From positions 2,170,001 to 2,234,000 of the forward strand of contig NZ_CDGG01000001.1 in the NCBI RefSeq assembly GCF_000821065.1: 64,000 nucleotides of DNA. Direction: 5' to 3'. A program made the translations under genes and the position numbers. Position 1 is the first letter of the stretch. Each line of letters opens with the position of its first letter. Positions 25,952-34,270 of this stretch are shown here, piece by piece. The notes under the pieces were generated by a model that saw only the letters and a list, made by a program, of their open reading frames with translations, was not told the origin of the DNA and did no database searches. The DNA comes from Oceanobacillus oncorhynchi. GTDB lineage: Bacteria > Bacillota > Bacilli > Bacillales > Amphibacillaceae.

Positions 25952-26029
25952 TTAGTACTTCATGTTCCCTTTGTTCACCCTTTCGATTATTGTTGATTAC
26001 AGTATAGCGGAAATAAGAAGTTTTGTCAT
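25952..26029 (-). promoter_or_regulatory. Promoter and first leader frame of the ABC-F transcript
   Basis: Minus strand ATGACA (26029-26024), 17 bases, TATACT (26006-26001). About 40 bases on, AAAGGGAAC precedes ATG-AAG-TAC-TAA (25963-25952), a three-codon frame. A second, longer frame of 42 codons starts at an ATG after AAGAGG near 25917 and ends within the anti-terminator region. One of these could be the peptide on which the drug-stalled ribosome acts. Confidence 0.6.
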
Positions 26030-26080
26030 TAAAAGAAAATGGATACATAAATTGAAATTAATATTAACTTAATATTAAAA

Positions 26081-26397
26081 GCTTCGCTACAGAAAAACAC
26101 TACGCTTTCCATGGGCCCGAGCTCATCTCCTTTAAAGAAGACTTGCTGAATGGCAAGCCGGCAGGCGTAGACAGAAGCATAGTCGCACTTATGCCCTGCG
26201 GGTGAAAAGAAGACTTGCTGAATGGCAAGCCGGCAGGCGTAGACAGAAGCATAGTCGCACTTATGCCCCGCGGGTAGAAAAAAAGAAGTACGCTTTTTTT
26301 CTGCGGGGTCTTCACACTGGGACTGGGACTGCGATTACTCGTCCCACCGAAAACCATTGCGCTTTCCCATAGGAGTCTCCGTGTTTTTCTTCCGCTG
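26081..26397 (-). repeat. Dispersed intergenic repeat, copy B, with internal duplication
   Basis: Inverted and expanded relative of 17154-17316. Both ends match copy A (AGCGGA...AAAAACACGGAGACTCC and GGAAAGCGTAGTGTTTTTC). The middle has a 72-bp tandem duplication (26134-26205 and 26206-26277, differing at about three bases) and an extra stem with a run of A/T around 26270-26315 (CCCCGC...GCGGGG). The frame across it on the minus strand repeats a short peptide twice and is not a gene. Confidence 0.8.
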
Positions 26398-26475
26398 GTT
26401 ACTGCTTCAATCATCATTCACTTTAATGAGTAATACAAAAATGTAACTTCTTACTTCAATATATACAGCCAGTAA

Positions 26476-26760
26476 TTACTCTTTCTCATTTTTCGATTTA
26501 TACCATGTGGTTCCAGCCATTAGTAAGATATTTAAGATGGAGGCTAACAAAGCGCAAGCTCCTATAAATAGCAGTCCTAATCCTTGCCAGCCGTCTGTAA
26601 CAAAAAAGCTTGTCAGGATGAGTAAAAAGCTTAAAAGACAAGTAATCAAAGGAAGAATAATTCTTTTTTCCTTTAGGAGCATACTCAGCAGGAATATAAC
26701 GATTCCCATTCCGATAACATATACAAAAAATTCTATATATCCTTCCGCTGATCCGTTCAT
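26476..26760 (-). CDS. YesK-like small membrane protein
   Basis: A 94-residue protein with three hydrophobic helices, starting outside-facing with M-N-G-S-A-E-G-Y-I-E-F and ending in a charged tail (Y-K-S-K-N-E-K-E). It looks like the YesK family of Bacillus, whose role is unknown. AAGGAGG lies 8 bases before the ATG, which favours this frame over two overlapping open frames (26498-26833 minus and 26507-26929 plus) that lack a ribosome site. Appears to be a single-gene unit. Confidence 0.7.
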   Translation of the reverse strand: MNGSAEGYIEFFVYVIGMGIVIFLLSMLLKEKRIILPLITCLLSFLLILTSFFVTDGWQGLGLLFIGACALLASILNILLMAGTTWYKSKNEKE

Positions 26761-26876
26761 TGTTCTTTCCTCCTTGAACCATGATTCCTTGTATAATCAT
26801 CATCCCTGCAGGAACAAAGAAAAAACCAGACAAACTTCGATTTTGATAAAATCATTGTCTGGTTTTTCCAGTCTTA

Positions 26877-27719
26877 TTATAAAGCTCTTGGTGTCTTATG
26901 GATGGAATTCTCCTGTACAGCATCTTTAATCAAACAGTTTCCGCGTCCATGCGGTATACACATTGGCGTACCAAAAATCGGGTCACATGCAATATTGCAC
27001 CGCATCCGGAAAACGGCGGAGACAAGCTCAGCGGAAATGGTATCCTCCGGCTTTCCCTGTGCATATACTTTTTTATCTTTAATCGCAATAATATGATGCG
27101 CATAGCGGCTTGCCAGATTCAAATCATGCAGTACCATAATAATTGTACGGCCGTCTTTTTCGTTTAATTCAAACAGAAGGTCAAGCACATCGATTTGGTG
27201 GGTTAAATCAAGATAAGTAGTCGGTTCATCCAATAAAATAATGTCTGTATCCTGTGCTAACGTTAAGGCAATCCATGCACGCTGACGCTGTCCGCCCGAC
27301 AGCGAATCGACAGACTGATCTTTTAAATCGGACATATTTGTATCTTCTAATGCCTTTTGTACCGCGTCTTCATCCTCTTTGGACCATTGCTTCATCACCT
27401 TGCGATAAGGGTGCCTGCCTTGTTTGACAAGTTCATAAACCGTCAATCCTTCGGGGCTGGTCGGCGCTTGAGGCAGAATAGCCATATTCTGCGCAACATC
27501 TCGTGTACGCATTTTAGCGATATTTTGTCCATTTAATATAACAGATCCCTGCTTTGGCTTTAATAAACGTGCCAAAGAACGTAATAAAGTTGATTTTCCA
27601 CAGCCGTTTGGGCCAATAAAAACAGTGATTTCCCCTTTAGGGATAGCAATGTCTAATTCATCTATAATAATCCGATCTCCGAACCCAAGTGTTAAGTTGC
27701 TTGCTGTTAATGAGTTCAA
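26877..27719 (-). CDS. Iron-siderophore ABC transporter ATP-binding protein
   Basis: About 280 residues of the FecE/FhuC group: Walker A GPNGCGKST at 36-43, Q-loop ILPQAP, signature LSGGQRQRAW, Walker B IILLDEPTTYLD, H-loop VLHDLN. CAGGAGG lies before the TTG at 27719 that I take as start; the upstream frame to 27794 would run over the Fur box. The C-terminus holds four cysteines (C-N-I-A-C, P-M-C-I-P, G-N-C-L), unusual for this family and possibly a metal-sensing site. It is transcribed on its own but matches the permeases at 29134-31169. Confidence 0.9.
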   Translation of the reverse strand: MNSLTASNLTLGFGDRIIIDELDIAIPKGEITVFIGPNGCGKSTLLRSLARLLKPKQGSVILNGQNIAKMRTRDVAQNMAILPQAPTSPEGLTVYELVKQGRHPYRKVMKQWSKEDEDAVQKALEDTNMSDLKDQSVDSLSGGQRQRAWIALTLAQDTDIILLDEPTTYLDLTHQIDVLDLLFELNEKDGRTIIMVLHDLNLASRYAHHIIAIKDKKVYAQGKPEDTISAELVSAVFRMRCNIACDPIFGTPMCIPHGRGNCLIKDAVQENSIHKTPRAL

Positions 27720-27794
27720 TGAAAACGCCTCCTGACCTAAAAAGGTGCGTATAGCTACTAACTTCATTTTATTGCTAGAAGGGTAAATAGTCAA

Positions 27795-27809
27795 TGATAA
27801 TAGTTTTCA
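27795..27809. promoter_or_regulatory. Fur box before the siderophore ATPase gene
   Basis: TGATAAT-A-GTTTTCA against the 7-1-7 consensus TGATAATNATTATCA: left half perfect, right half 5 of 7. It lies about 80 bases before the TTG start, in promoter position. Confidence 0.65.
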
Positions 27810-27877
27810 ATTAGGTGACAATTTAATAAAATATATGAGAAAGAGGAGGCGAAGAGAACCTTATATTAACCTGATTA

Positions 27878-27931
27878 AAAAAAGAAACCCTTATGAAATC
27901 AATGAGAATACATTTGATTTCATAAGGGTTC
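27878..27931 (-). terminator. Terminator of the siderophore-binding-protein gene
   Basis: AACCCTTATGAAATCAA and its exact complement form a 17-bp stem, followed on the minus strand by TTTCTTTTTTT. Confidence 0.9.
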
Positions 27932-27969
27932 TAAATGATAAAGCATGTTGTTTTATTTAACTTGATGTC

Positions 27970-28932
27970 TTATTTAAATAAATCAACAAGCATGTCAATG
28001 GTTTGTTCTGAAGCAACGAGACCGCTGTTTGTCCAGTTACTTTCGTCTTCAATGTAGTAGACCTGATCATTTTGAACAACGTCGGTATTATTCCAGACGT
28101 TGCTGTTTTTCAATGCTTCGATGCCTTCATCGTCTTCGTAGCCTAAAATAATCAGATGATCGGCATCCATTTCAGAAAGCTTTTCTAAAGAAATTGGGTT
28201 CCAAGCCTCTTCGCCTTTTCCAAGTTCTTCTACAATCTCAGGAGCTTCTACATCTAATTCATTGTAAATCATATCTGCCGTGTGACGGTTTTCTTCAAAC
28301 AAGAAATATTTGCCGCCGACAACCCACATCATTGCAACAGATTCATCGCCTAATGTGTCATTAAGCTCTTCCTTTGCCTGGTTTACCTTTTCATCGTAAT
28401 CTGCCAATGCTTGTTCCGCTTCATCTTCTTTTCCAAGGATTTCTCCAAATTTTTGTAAACGTACTTTCCAATCATTTACTTCTTCTTCGGACAGTACATA
28501 GGTTGGAGCGATTGCTGCATAGTCTTCATAAGAGCCTTCATAGTTATCTAAGGTATGGTCCAATATAATAAGGTCAGGCTCTATGCTTAGCACTTGCTCT
28601 AAAGGCAGTGTCCATTCAATGGTTTCTACATCTGCAAGATCTTCTTCCAAATAATCCTGGACACTTTCGCCGATTGCCCATTTTGCGACAGGCGTTTCGT
28701 CAAGCGCGATCAACGTGTCCTCATTATAGGAAGCAAGGATTTTTTCGGGATTTGCAGGAATAGTAACTTCCCCCATCTCCGAATCAACAGTAATTTCAGC
28801 TGCTTCGTCGGTATCGCCGGATGTATCTGCATCATCAGATTCGCCATCATTACTGTTGCCGCAAGCAGCAAGAAGTAAGAGGGCAGTAAGTATCAATATA
28901 AATAAATATCTTTTTTGCATTAATTTGTTCAT
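27970..28932 (-). CDS. Iron-siderophore substrate-binding lipoprotein
   Basis: A 320-residue exported lipoprotein of the FecB/FeuA class (Peripla_BP_2): signal peptide with lipobox L-L-L-A-A-C, Cys at 24, then an acidic Asp/Gly/Ser-rich linker (about 25-45) and two lobes with I-L-A-S-Y-N-E-D-T-L-I-A-L and P-D-L-I-I-L-D. It hands the siderophore to the divergent permeases. A good Fur box lies 37 bases before the ATG. The acidic linker and low pI fit a salt-adapted bacterium. Confidence 0.92.
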   Translation of the reverse strand: MNKLMQKRYLFILILTALLLLAACGNSNDGESDDADTSGDTDEAAEITVDSEMGEVTIPANPEKILASYNEDTLIALDETPVAKWAIGESVQDYLEEDLADVETIEWTLPLEQVLSIEPDLIILDHTLDNYEGSYEDYAAIAPTYVLSEEEVNDWKVRLQKFGEILGKEDEAEQALADYDEKVNQAKEELNDTLGDESVAMMWVVGGKYFLFEENRHTADMIYNELDVEAPEIVEELGKGEEAWNPISLEKLSEMDADHLIILGYEDDEGIEALKNSNVWNNTDVVQNDQVYYIEDESNWTNSGLVASEQTIDMLVDLFK

Positions 28933-28968
28933 CTCTTTTTCTCCTTTTATGTTATAATGAACGTCTAA

Positions 28969-28983
28969 CGATAATGATAATCA
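28969..28983. promoter_or_regulatory. Fur box in the divergent siderophore promoter region
   Basis: On the minus strand TGATTAT-C-ATTATCG matches the 7-1-7 Fur consensus at 12 of 14 positions. It lies between the binding-protein gene and the divergent permease operon and could control both. Confidence 0.8.
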
Positions 28984-29133
28984 CTTTCAATTAGAAAGTC
29001 AATACGTTACAGCACAATAGAGATACATTGTTTTTAGTACGTAGAAATAGGAAAGGACTTTTGTTTTGCACTTTAAAAAGTGATATCATAGCACAATCAT
29101 ATTCTATGAAGAAATAATAGGAGTATACAAGAA

Positions 29134-30150
29134 ATGAGATTGTTTTCACATTCTTCTCAATTAAGAAAAGTATTGATAAATATGATAGGCATTTGTCTCG
29201 TTGTTTTTTCGGTTGGCATGTCTATCTCTTATGGTGCAACCACAGTAGATTTACATACGGTTTGGCAGGCTGTTTTCCAGTTTAGTGAAGGAGAGCAGGC
29301 GCATCAGGTTATTTGGGAGCTCCGGATTCCTCGGGCTCTGGCTGCAGTGCTGGTAGGGGCGTTTTTAGCTGTATCGGGCTCTGTGATGCAGGGGATGACA
29401 CGGAATCCGCTTGCCTCTCCATCGATTATGGGGGTAACAGACGGTGCTGCATTTATGCTTGTAATCATTCTTGCTTTTTATCCGGCAGTTTCGAATGTGG
29501 GCTTAATGTTTGCTTCATTTATTGGGGCAGGTATCGCAGTAACACTGGTATTTTTAATCGGCTCTTTTTCCAGCAGCGGGTTAACACCGGTTAAATTGGC
29601 ACTGGCTGGAGTAGCAATTGGTACATTATTACGATCTGTTTCCTCGATACTTTCTCTGCATTTTCAGCTGGAGAGAGATATCGGCTTTTGGCTTGCAGGC
29701 GGTTTAGATGGAGCGGGCTGGAATGCGATAAGCCTCCTCCTTGTTGCAGGAGTGATAGGGATTGTACTGGCATTATCCATTGCAAAATCAATTACGGTCT
29801 TAAGTCTTGGTGATGATTTATCTACTGGCTTGGGGCAGAATAACACCTTTATTAAAATTGCCGGGATTGCGGTTGTTTTAATATTAACTGGTGCGGCGGT
29901 TTCGGTTGCGGGTTCCGTCGGGTTTGTGGGGCTGATTATCCCGCATATCACACGGTTTATTATTGGCACAGATTACCGCTGGATTATTCCGACCTCCGCA
30001 GTGTTTGGAGCTTTATTGCTGGTAAATGCAGATTTGATTGCACGAATTATCAATGCCCCTTTTGAAACACCGGTAGGAGCGATTACATCGATTATCGGTG
30101 TTCCATTCTTCCTCTATTTAGCCAGAGGCAGCGGGGGTGACAGAAAATGA
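29134..30150 (+). CDS. Iron-siderophore ABC permease, FecCD family (first)
   Basis: A 338-residue protein with about nine or ten membrane helices. Family motifs are clear: L-R-I-P-R-A-L-A-A-V-L-V-G-A near 65, G-S-V-M-Q-G-M-T-R-N-P-L-A-S-P, G-S-V-G-F-V-G-L-I-I-P-H-I-T-R and the closing G-V-P-F-F-L-Y-L. It forms half of the channel; its stop overlaps the second permease by 4 bases. TAGGAG precedes the ATG at 29134. Confidence 0.94.
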   Translation: MRLFSHSSQLRKVLINMIGICLVVFSVGMSISYGATTVDLHTVWQAVFQFSEGEQAHQVIWELRIPRALAAVLVGAFLAVSGSVMQGMTRNPLASPSIMGVTDGAAFMLVIILAFYPAVSNVGLMFASFIGAGIAVTLVFLIGSFSSSGLTPVKLALAGVAIGTLLRSVSSILSLHFQLERDIGFWLAGGLDGAGWNAISLLLVAGVIGIVLALSIAKSITVLSLGDDLSTGLGQNNTFIKIAGIAVVLILTGAAVSVAGSVGFVGLIIPHITRFIIGTDYRWIIPTSAVFGALLLVNADLIARIINAPFETPVGAITSIIGVPFFLYLARGSGGDRK

Positions 30151-31169
30151 ATACAGTAGAAAAGCAAAAGAGATTTCGGTTTTGGATGATAATAAGCATA
30201 TTGATTATCGGAACGATTGTTTTTTCCTTTATCAGTTTAAATCTGGGTGCCATTTCGATTTCTCCCGGAGAAGTCATTCAAACGTTAATGGGACAGGGAT
30301 CAGACAGGCAGGAGCTTGTCTTGTTTCAATTTCGGCTGCCGGGTATTATTTTAGCATTATTAATTGGAGCCGGCTTGGCTGTTTCCGGAACCATTATGCA
30401 GGGCATTACCCAAAATGGACTTGCTGATCCGGGGATATTGGGAATTAATTCAGGCGCGGGCTTTGCCATTGTCTTATTCCTTTATTTCTTTCAGGGAGTT
30501 ATTCCGGCAACCAGTGCGCTCAGCACTTACATGCTTCCTTTTGTTGCGTTAATTGGAGCTTTTACGGCGGCCGTTTTGATTTATGCCATTGCCTGGAAAA
30601 AAGGAGTATCACCGATTCGGCTTGTGCTGGTCGGAATCGGGGTAAACGCAGCATTTGGCGCACTTATGACTATTCTACAGCTAAGAATGGATCCACAAAA
30701 TTATCGTCAGGTAACCATCTGGCTATCTGGCGAGATTTGGAGTGAGAACTGGAGCTTTGTTTTAGCATTATTACCTTGGATGCTGATTCTGATTCCAGTT
30801 GCTATAAAAAAAGCAAGAAACTTAAATGTTTTTCATTTAGGAGATGATGTTGCTTCTGGTCTTGGAACGCATGTAGAGAGAGAGCGGGGCGTCTTATTAT
30901 TAATTGCTGTCGCATTAGCAGGAGCATCCGTTGCGGCAGGCGGAGCGATTGCCTTTTTAGGATTAGTTGTTCCACATATTGTCCGCAAGCTGGTTGGACC
31001 GCTGCACCATTATGTGATTCCGATTTCCGCCTTGCTGGGTGCATTTATATTAATGACAGCTGATATGATTGGAAGTAATATTTTAGCACCGACTACGATA
31101 CCAGTGGGAATTGTGGTATCAATCGTCAGTACACCTTATTTTGTTTATCTACTGATGAAGACAAAATAA
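30147..31169 (+). CDS. Iron-siderophore ABC permease, FecCD family (second)
   Basis: A 340-residue partner of the preceding permease, with F-R-L-P-G-I-I-L-A-L-L-I-G-A, G-T-I-M-Q-G-I-T-Q-N-G-L-A-D-P, F-L-G-L-V-V-P-H-I-V-R and a final T-P-Y-F-V-Y-L-L. GGGGTGA lies in the end of the upstream gene and the ATGA overlap couples their translation. With the binding protein and the separate ATPase it completes one importer. Confidence 0.94.
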   Translation: MNTVEKQKRFRFWMIISILIIGTIVFSFISLNLGAISISPGEVIQTLMGQGSDRQELVLFQFRLPGIILALLIGAGLAVSGTIMQGITQNGLADPGILGINSGAGFAIVLFLYFFQGVIPATSALSTYMLPFVALIGAFTAAVLIYAIAWKKGVSPIRLVLVGIGVNAAFGALMTILQLRMDPQNYRQVTIWLSGEIWSENWSFVLALLPWMLILIPVAIKKARNLNVFHLGDDVASGLGTHVERERGVLLLIAVALAGASVAAGGAIAFLGLVVPHIVRKLVGPLHHYVIPISALLGAFILMTADMIGSNILAPTTIPVGIVVSIVSTPYFVYLLMKTK

Positions 31170-31194
31170 AAATGGGGAAAGGACGTAGGTAATC

Positions 31195-32205
31195 ATGAAG
31201 GAAGAAATTTATGACGTAACGATTGTTGGCGGCGGGCCTGCCGGATTGTTTGCCGCCTTCTATAGCGGAATGCGGGAAATGAAGACCAAAATTATTGAAT
31301 ATCTGCCATACCTTGGCGGAAAAGTGCCTTACTTTTATCCGGAAAAGGTAATTCGCGATATTGGCGGTATTGCGCAGGCTACCGGCGAAGAAGTAACAGA
31401 ACAGCTGGTAGAACAAGCGATGACATTTGACCCGGCAATTGTTTTAGGAGAACAGGTCGTGGATATGCAGCGAATGGAAGATGGAATTTTTCAGCTTGTA
31501 AGCAGCAACGGAAATGTTCATTATTCGAAAACAGTTATGCTGGCAACCGGGTTTGGAACCTTACATTCTGTAAAATTGGACCATCCGGAAGCAGTCTATT
31601 ACGAAGAGAAAAGCCTGCATTACACGGTAAGAAAGCTGGCAGATTATTATGATAAGCATGTCCTGATTTCCGGTGGCGGCAACAGTGCGGTAGATTGGGC
31701 ACTGGAGCTTGAAAATATAGCAAAGAGTGTGACGCTCATTCATCGCCGCAATCAGTTTAAAGGACTGGAGAGCAGTGTGACCAAGCTGAAAAATTCGCGT
31801 GTGAGCATCATGACACCGTATGAAATCAAAGCACTGCATGGAACAGATGGCCAGCTTGAAAAGGCGGTCCTTGGTCATTTAGAGGATGAAGCGGAGGAAA
31901 AAGAGCTTCAGGTTGACCGGCTGGTGGTTAATCACGGTTTTCAAATCAATCTGGAACCAATCACGACGTGGGGATTGGAAATGATTGATGGCATGATTGC
32001 GGTGGATTCCAGCATGCAGACATCGGTTGAAGGAGTATTTGCAATCGGTGATATCGCGCATTACCCGGATAAGCTTGGATTGATTGCCGGAGCGTTTAAT
32101 GAAGGACCGATTGCAGTCAATCATGCGAAAAAAATCGCTGACCCGGAAGATCCGATAAAGCATTTATTCTCCACAAATTATGCAGCTTTTACGGAAGAGG
32201 AATAA
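31195..32205 (+). CDS. Ferredoxin/flavodoxin-NADP+ reductase, thioredoxin-reductase-like
   Basis: A 336-residue FAD/NAD(P) enzyme: FAD motif VTIVGGGPAGLFAA at 8-21, NADPH motif V-L-I-S-G-G-G-N-S-A-V-D-W-A at about 156-169, G-V-F-A-I-G-D-I-A at the C-terminal FAD site. There is no C-x-x-C redox pair, which separates it from thioredoxin reductase and places it with the YumC/YcgT reductases. It follows the permeases after 25 bases, so under Fur control it probably supplies electrons to reduce iron from the imported siderophore. Confidence 0.9.
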   Translation: MKEEIYDVTIVGGGPAGLFAAFYSGMREMKTKIIEYLPYLGGKVPYFYPEKVIRDIGGIAQATGEEVTEQLVEQAMTFDPAIVLGEQVVDMQRMEDGIFQLVSSNGNVHYSKTVMLATGFGTLHSVKLDHPEAVYYEEKSLHYTVRKLADYYDKHVLISGGGNSAVDWALELENIAKSVTLIHRRNQFKGLESSVTKLKNSRVSIMTPYEIKALHGTDGQLEKAVLGHLEDEAEEKELQVDRLVVNHGFQINLEPITTWGLEMIDGMIAVDSSMQTSVEGVFAIGDIAHYPDKLGLIAGAFNEGPIAVNHAKKIADPEDPIKHLFSTNYAAFTEEE

Positions 32206-32210
32206 TGTAA

Positions 32211-32275
32211 CAAAAAAGCACTCTAACGTTTTCTAACAGGTAATGAAGGTTAAGAAAACAGAAAGAGTGTTTTTT
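32211..32275. terminator. Bidirectional terminator after the siderophore operon
   Basis: AAAAAGCACTCT pairs with AGAGTGTTTTTT around a long loop; A-run on the left and T7 on the right. Serves the reductase gene and the convergent YqxD gene. Confidence 0.75.
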
Positions 32276-32722
32276 TCAGCCCTTTTCCGGCAGATATTTT
32301 TGAAAAAGCTCAAGAAACTTTTGCCGGTCTTCTCCGGTCAATGCTTTAGGGCCCTTAGTGTGCTTCCCGCTCCGTCTCTCTTTCGCACTCAAGTAACGGG
32401 ACTGCAGCAGCTGATCGATATTATCATTGGTATAGGCGAACCCTTTATGATGCAGTACATAACAGCCCTTCGCAAGTGCAAGCGAAGCCAGTCCATAATC
32501 CTGTGTAACGACAATATCATTCTTTTTCGCCAGCTGCATAATCCGGTAATCCGCAGCATCTGCACCTGTGTCTACATAAATGGTTTCCACCCCTTCTGGA
32601 TACTCCTGTAAAGAAAAATGTGAGATACTCGTTACCAGCACAACAGGAACCTTCTTGTGACCAGCTTCCTCTATAATAATGTTTTTGACAGGGCAGGCAT
32701 CTGCATCGACATAGACTTTCAT
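32276..32722 (-). CDS. UPF0178 family protein, YqxD/YaiI-like
   Basis: About 148 residues. It begins [10 protein letters not shown] and contains [11 protein letters not shown] and [11 protein letters not shown], the acidic motifs of this PIN-like family, which suggests a metal-dependent nuclease fold; the function is not established. The ATG at 32722 is preferred to the GTG at 32731 because AAAGGAAGTGA then lies at the right distance. Single-gene unit. Confidence 0.9.
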   Translation of the reverse strand: MKVYVDADACPVKNIIIEEAGHKKVPVVLVTSISHFSLQEYPEGVETIYVDTGADAADYRIMQLAKKNDIVVTQDYGLASLALAKGCYVLHHKGFAYTNDNIDQLLQSRYLSAKERRSGKHTKGPKALTGEDRQKFLELFQKYLPEKG

Positions 32723-32858
32723 TTGATTCACTTCCTTTTTTCAACGTTTCTAATTATTGTAGCAAATAATTATGTAACTTGTCTTATCCACTAGAAATTC
32801 ATATCAAAAGCCTGTAATATATGAATCACTATCTATCGTGAAAAAGGAGCTTGGATGT

Positions 32859-33368
32859 ATGAGTTTTTTCATTGAACAAATGAAGCCGGAAGACTGGGAA
32901 CAGGTATTGGAAATATACTATCATGGAATGGAAACACAGAATGCAACGTTTGAAATGAATGAACCTGACTGGAAATCCTGGGATGATTGGGACCGAGATC
33001 ATTTACCGCAGTGCCGGCTGGTTTTCCGCGAGGGAGAGAAAATTCTTGGCTGGGCATCGCTGCTGCCTATTTCTGCAAGAGAAGCATACCAGGGCGTTGC
33101 CGAGGTAAGTATTTACCTGCATAAAGATGCTATGGGAAAAGGCATTGGAACAAAGCTGCTGCAAGCATTGATTGAAGCAAGTGAAGAAGCAGGAATGTGG
33201 ACACTGCAATCCGAAATCTTTCCGGAAAATACAGGAAGCCTGAAGCTGCATGAAAAGATGGGCTTTCGCAAGGTCGGGTTTCGTGAAAAAATCGGACAAA
33301 TGGAAGACGGCAGATGGCGCGATGTTGTACTTGTGGAACGTCGAAGCCAACGCGTAGGATGTAAATAG
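32859..33368 (+). CDS. GNAT N-acetyltransferase, phosphinothricin/methionine sulfone type
   Basis: About 169 residues. The acetyl-CoA loop (K-G-I-G-T-K-L-L) and the closing E-K-M-G-F-R-K-V-G-F-R-E-K-I-G segment, with G-R-W-R-D-V-V, fit the YwnH/PAT group that acetylates phosphinothricin or methionine sulfoximine. The ATG at 32859 follows AAGGAG; the GTG at 32838 lies before that site. It is followed by three more rightward genes with small gaps, perhaps one operon. Confidence 0.85.
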   Translation: MSFFIEQMKPEDWEQVLEIYYHGMETQNATFEMNEPDWKSWDDWDRDHLPQCRLVFREGEKILGWASLLPISAREAYQGVAEVSIYLHKDAMGKGIGTKLLQALIEASEEAGMWTLQSEIFPENTGSLKLHEKMGFRKVGFREKIGQMEDGRWRDVVLVERRSQRVGCK

Positions 33369-33380
33369 GGAGGAGATTAC

Positions 33381-33653
33381 ATGGAAATCAAAATTAATGG
33401 GCAATCGTTTGAGGGGAAACAGGTTGAATTGGATGAAACAGCTGACAAAAAGCAGGTTGCATTTTCATTTGATGTAATTAGTGAAACCTATCATGACGTG
33501 ACATCCTTGCTTTATAAAAATGATTTTGAGGTGGAAATCCCGGAGAAATCCATAGCTTTTTCCGCGACTATCAACGAATATTCTACTTCTATGACAAATT
33601 TATATGAAAAAGGTAATACAAGTGAATTTTATTTGAAGCTGCGTGAAAAATAA
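33381..33653 (+). CDS. DUF3219 family protein, YkvR-like
   Basis: A 90-residue soluble beta-rich protein of unknown function: I-K-I-N-G-x-x-F-E-G at the start, F-D-V-I-S-E-T-Y-H-D-V-T-S-L-L-Y in the centre. It looks like YkvR of Bacillus subtilis, which I believe is DUF3219. GGGAGGAG lies 6 bases before the ATG. It sits 12 bases after the first GNAT gene. Confidence 0.75.
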   Translation: MEIKINGQSFEGKQVELDETADKKQVAFSFDVISETYHDVTSLLYKNDFEVEIPEKSIAFSATINEYSTSMTNLYEKGNTSEFYLKLREK

Positions 33654-33681
33654 TTTTTATGATGTGGGGGAGAACAATACA

Positions 33682-34260
33682 ATGGAACCAATCTTATTAT
33701 CCTTTCCAGACCAATTTGAAACAGAGCGTTTAATTATCCGGGCGCCAAAGCCTGAAGATTGGAAGCCTATTTATACTGCAATGCAGGCTTCTATCAATGA
33801 ATTGAAGCCCTGGCTTCCATTTGCACGTCAGGAGCAGACGGAGCAGGATGTGCAAAAAACAACAAAGGAAGCTTATTTGAACTTTCTTTCGCGAGAAGAT
33901 TTACGTTTCCATGCTTTTGATAAAGAAACTGGAGAATTTATGATTTCCAGCGGTCTGCATCGCATTAATTGGGATGTAAGAAAATTTGAGATTGGATATT
34001 GGGTTGATACAAAGCATAGTGGAAAAGGCTATGTCACAGAGCTGGTAAAAGGACTGACTTCCTTTGCTTTTCGGGAGCTCGCTGCAAATCGGGTAGAAAT
34101 CCGATGTGATCCTAAAAATAGCAGAAGTAAAACAGTTGCTGAACGATCCGGCTTTGAACTGGAAGGAATTTTGAGAAATGATGTTATAGAAGAAAACGGG
34201 GAACTGAGAGATACCTGCATTTTTGCAGTGATTGAAGACCCGAATATAGTTAAGAAATAA
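33682..34260 (+). CDS. GNAT N-acetyltransferase, RimJ/RimL type
   Basis: About 192 residues: F-E-T-E-R-L-I-I-R-A-P at the start, the YdaF/RimL pattern F-E-I-G-Y-W-V, acetyl-CoA loop H-S-G-K-G-Y-V and N-S-R-S-K-T-V-A-E-R-S-G-F. Members acetylate N-termini or small amines. The start is ATG 33682 after GGGGGAG; the frame open from 33643 overlaps the DUF3219 gene and has no ribosome site. It lies 10 bases before the methyltransferase gene. Confidence 0.88.
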   Translation: MEPILLSFPDQFETERLIIRAPKPEDWKPIYTAMQASINELKPWLPFARQEQTEQDVQKTTKEAYLNFLSREDLRFHAFDKETGEFMISSGLHRINWDVRKFEIGYWVDTKHSGKGYVTELVKGLTSFAFRELAANRVEIRCDPKNSRSKTVAERSGFELEGILRNDVIEENGELRDTCIFAVIEDPNIVKK

Positions 34261-34270
34261 GGGTGAAGCA

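Noticed and set aside
26100-26417. 105-residue open frame on the minus strand with a repeated peptide
   Set aside because: Explained by the 72-bp tandem duplication in repeat copy B; non-coding.
26498-26929. Two long frames overlapping the YesK-like gene
   Set aside because: Neither has a ribosome site; the 94-residue frame has AAGGAGG and a membrane-protein pattern.
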